This document shows positions 4,849 through 5,197 of a stretch of 5,197 nt of DNA, in pieces. Location: assembly GCA_024743015.1 (NCBI GenBank), contig JANSXJ010000271.1, forward strand, positions 1-5,197. The letters are read 5' to 3'. Source of the stretch: Hyphomonas sp. GTDB lineage: Bacteria > Pseudomonadota > Alphaproteobacteria > Caulobacterales > Hyphomonadaceae. Every line of letters begins with the position of its first letter. The first letter of the stretch is position 1. The notes under the pieces are model-generated. The model had not been told where the DNA came from. It saw only the letters and a list, made by a program, of their open reading frames with translations, and made no database searches. The translations under genes were made by a program, and so were the position numbers.

Positions 4849-5197
4849 CTAGTCGCGTCCGGGGCGATAGGTTCGCGATGCATTGGCTTCGATATCCGCC
4901 CGTTCCAGCAGGGCCGGACGCCATTCCTCCGCCGCAAAGAGCGGGGCTTGATCGGCAAAATGAGGGGAGTCCTCATCCAGGGTCGCCGCGCCAAACTGAT
5001 GGATGACATCCGCTCTCTGATTGCCATCCGCATCCCATTCGACAATCGCGATCCAGGTGTCACCAGCATTGGCCTTGAGGATGCCGTCATCGCCAACTTC
5101 AGCCGGATAAATCGCGCGAAGGATATCCGGTCCGCCTCTGACCGGAAGGTTCACCTCGCCGCGGATCAGACGATTGACCTGGCCCCATTCCGGATCG
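4849..5197 (-). CDS. Penicillin acylase / acyl-homoserine lactone acylase family, C-terminal end (partial)
   Basis: The minus-strand frame is open from the right window edge to the TAG at 4851-4849, giving the last 115 residues of a longer protein. The visible part reads WGQVNRLIRGEVNLPVRGGP, then GDTWIAIVEWDADG, then HQFGAATLDEDSPHFADQ (SPHFADQ at 4968-4948), then APLFAAEEWRPALLERADIE and YRPGRD. The SPH-x-x-DQ motif and the preceding GGP region are typical of the beta-chain end of Ntn-hydrolase acylases of the penicillin amidase family. These enzymes are normally exported, cut themselves into two chains and hydrolyse amide bonds. Substrates include N-acyl-homoserine lactones (quorum quenching), beta-lactams and other acyl amides. 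The catalytic serine and signal peptide lie outside the window, so activity and substrate cannot be judged. The true start is upstream of the window; the GTG at 5154 is internal because homology continues beyond it. The gene ends 3 bp from the epoxide hydrolase stop codon, on the opposite strand. Confidence 0.88.
   Translation of the reverse strand, partial: DPEWGQVNRLIRGEVNLPVRGGPDILRAIYPAEVGDDGILKANAGDTWIAIVEWDADGNQRADVIHQFGAATLDEDSPHFADQAPLFAAEEWRPALLERADIEANASRTYRPGRD

Noticed and set aside
4844..4859. Hairpin GACGC-N6-GCGTC as an intrinsic terminator.
   Set aside because: The stem is only 5 bp and no T-tract follows on either strand.
4773..5096. 107-codon minus-strand frame overlapping the acylase end in another register.
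   Set aside because: The neighbouring frame shows clear acylase motifs and stays open to the window edge, so this one is a shadow.

Overview
The window looks like chromosomal DNA of an alphaproteobacterium. GC is moderately high by eye, spacing is compact, and the gene order secA (divergent) / parvulin-like lipoprotein / argJ / mutT is one I associate with Caulobacterales and Maricaulales/Hyphomonadaceae-like bacteria. An Flp-type pilin gene at the end of that operon fits the same group. The lineage is an inference from family resemblance; no search was possible.

Layout: (1) 1-628, minus strand: the N-terminal 209 codons of secA, cut by the window edge just before the expected second Walker (DEVD) motif. 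(2) 629-798: the divergent control region between secA and the rightward operon. It holds an 8-bp inverted repeat (689-709) and a tandem direct repeat (729-748). (3) 799-3575, plus strand: a tightly coupled run of four genes. They are a SurA/PpiC-like lipoprotein (799-1731), argJ (1728-2978), mutT (2975-3394) and a small Flp-type pilin (about 3384-3575). Every junction overlaps (4, 4 and about 11 bp), so they are probably one transcript with translational coupling. (4) 3576-3675: a 100-bp gap ending in a strong Shine-Dalgarno. (5) 3676-4845, plus strand: an epoxide hydrolase of the microsomal (EPHX1-like) type with all catalytic residues. (6) 4849-5197, minus strand: the C-terminal end of a penicillin-acylase/acyl-homoserine-lactone-acylase family enzyme, meeting the epoxide hydrolase tail to tail with 3 bp between stop codons.

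The left half groups protein export (SecA), a possible envelope folding factor, arginine biosynthesis (ArgJ) and nucleotide-pool sanitation (MutT). The right half looks like accessory metabolism: epoxide hydrolysis and amide hydrolysis. I do not see a wholly new multi-gene system. The points most worth a second look are the parvulin-like lipoprotein that lacks both usual active-site histidines, the lone Flp pilin embedded in a housekeeping operon, unusual substitutions in a normally near-invariant SecA motif, and the repeats in the divergent control region. No RNA genes, insertion sequences or CRISPR arrays were seen.
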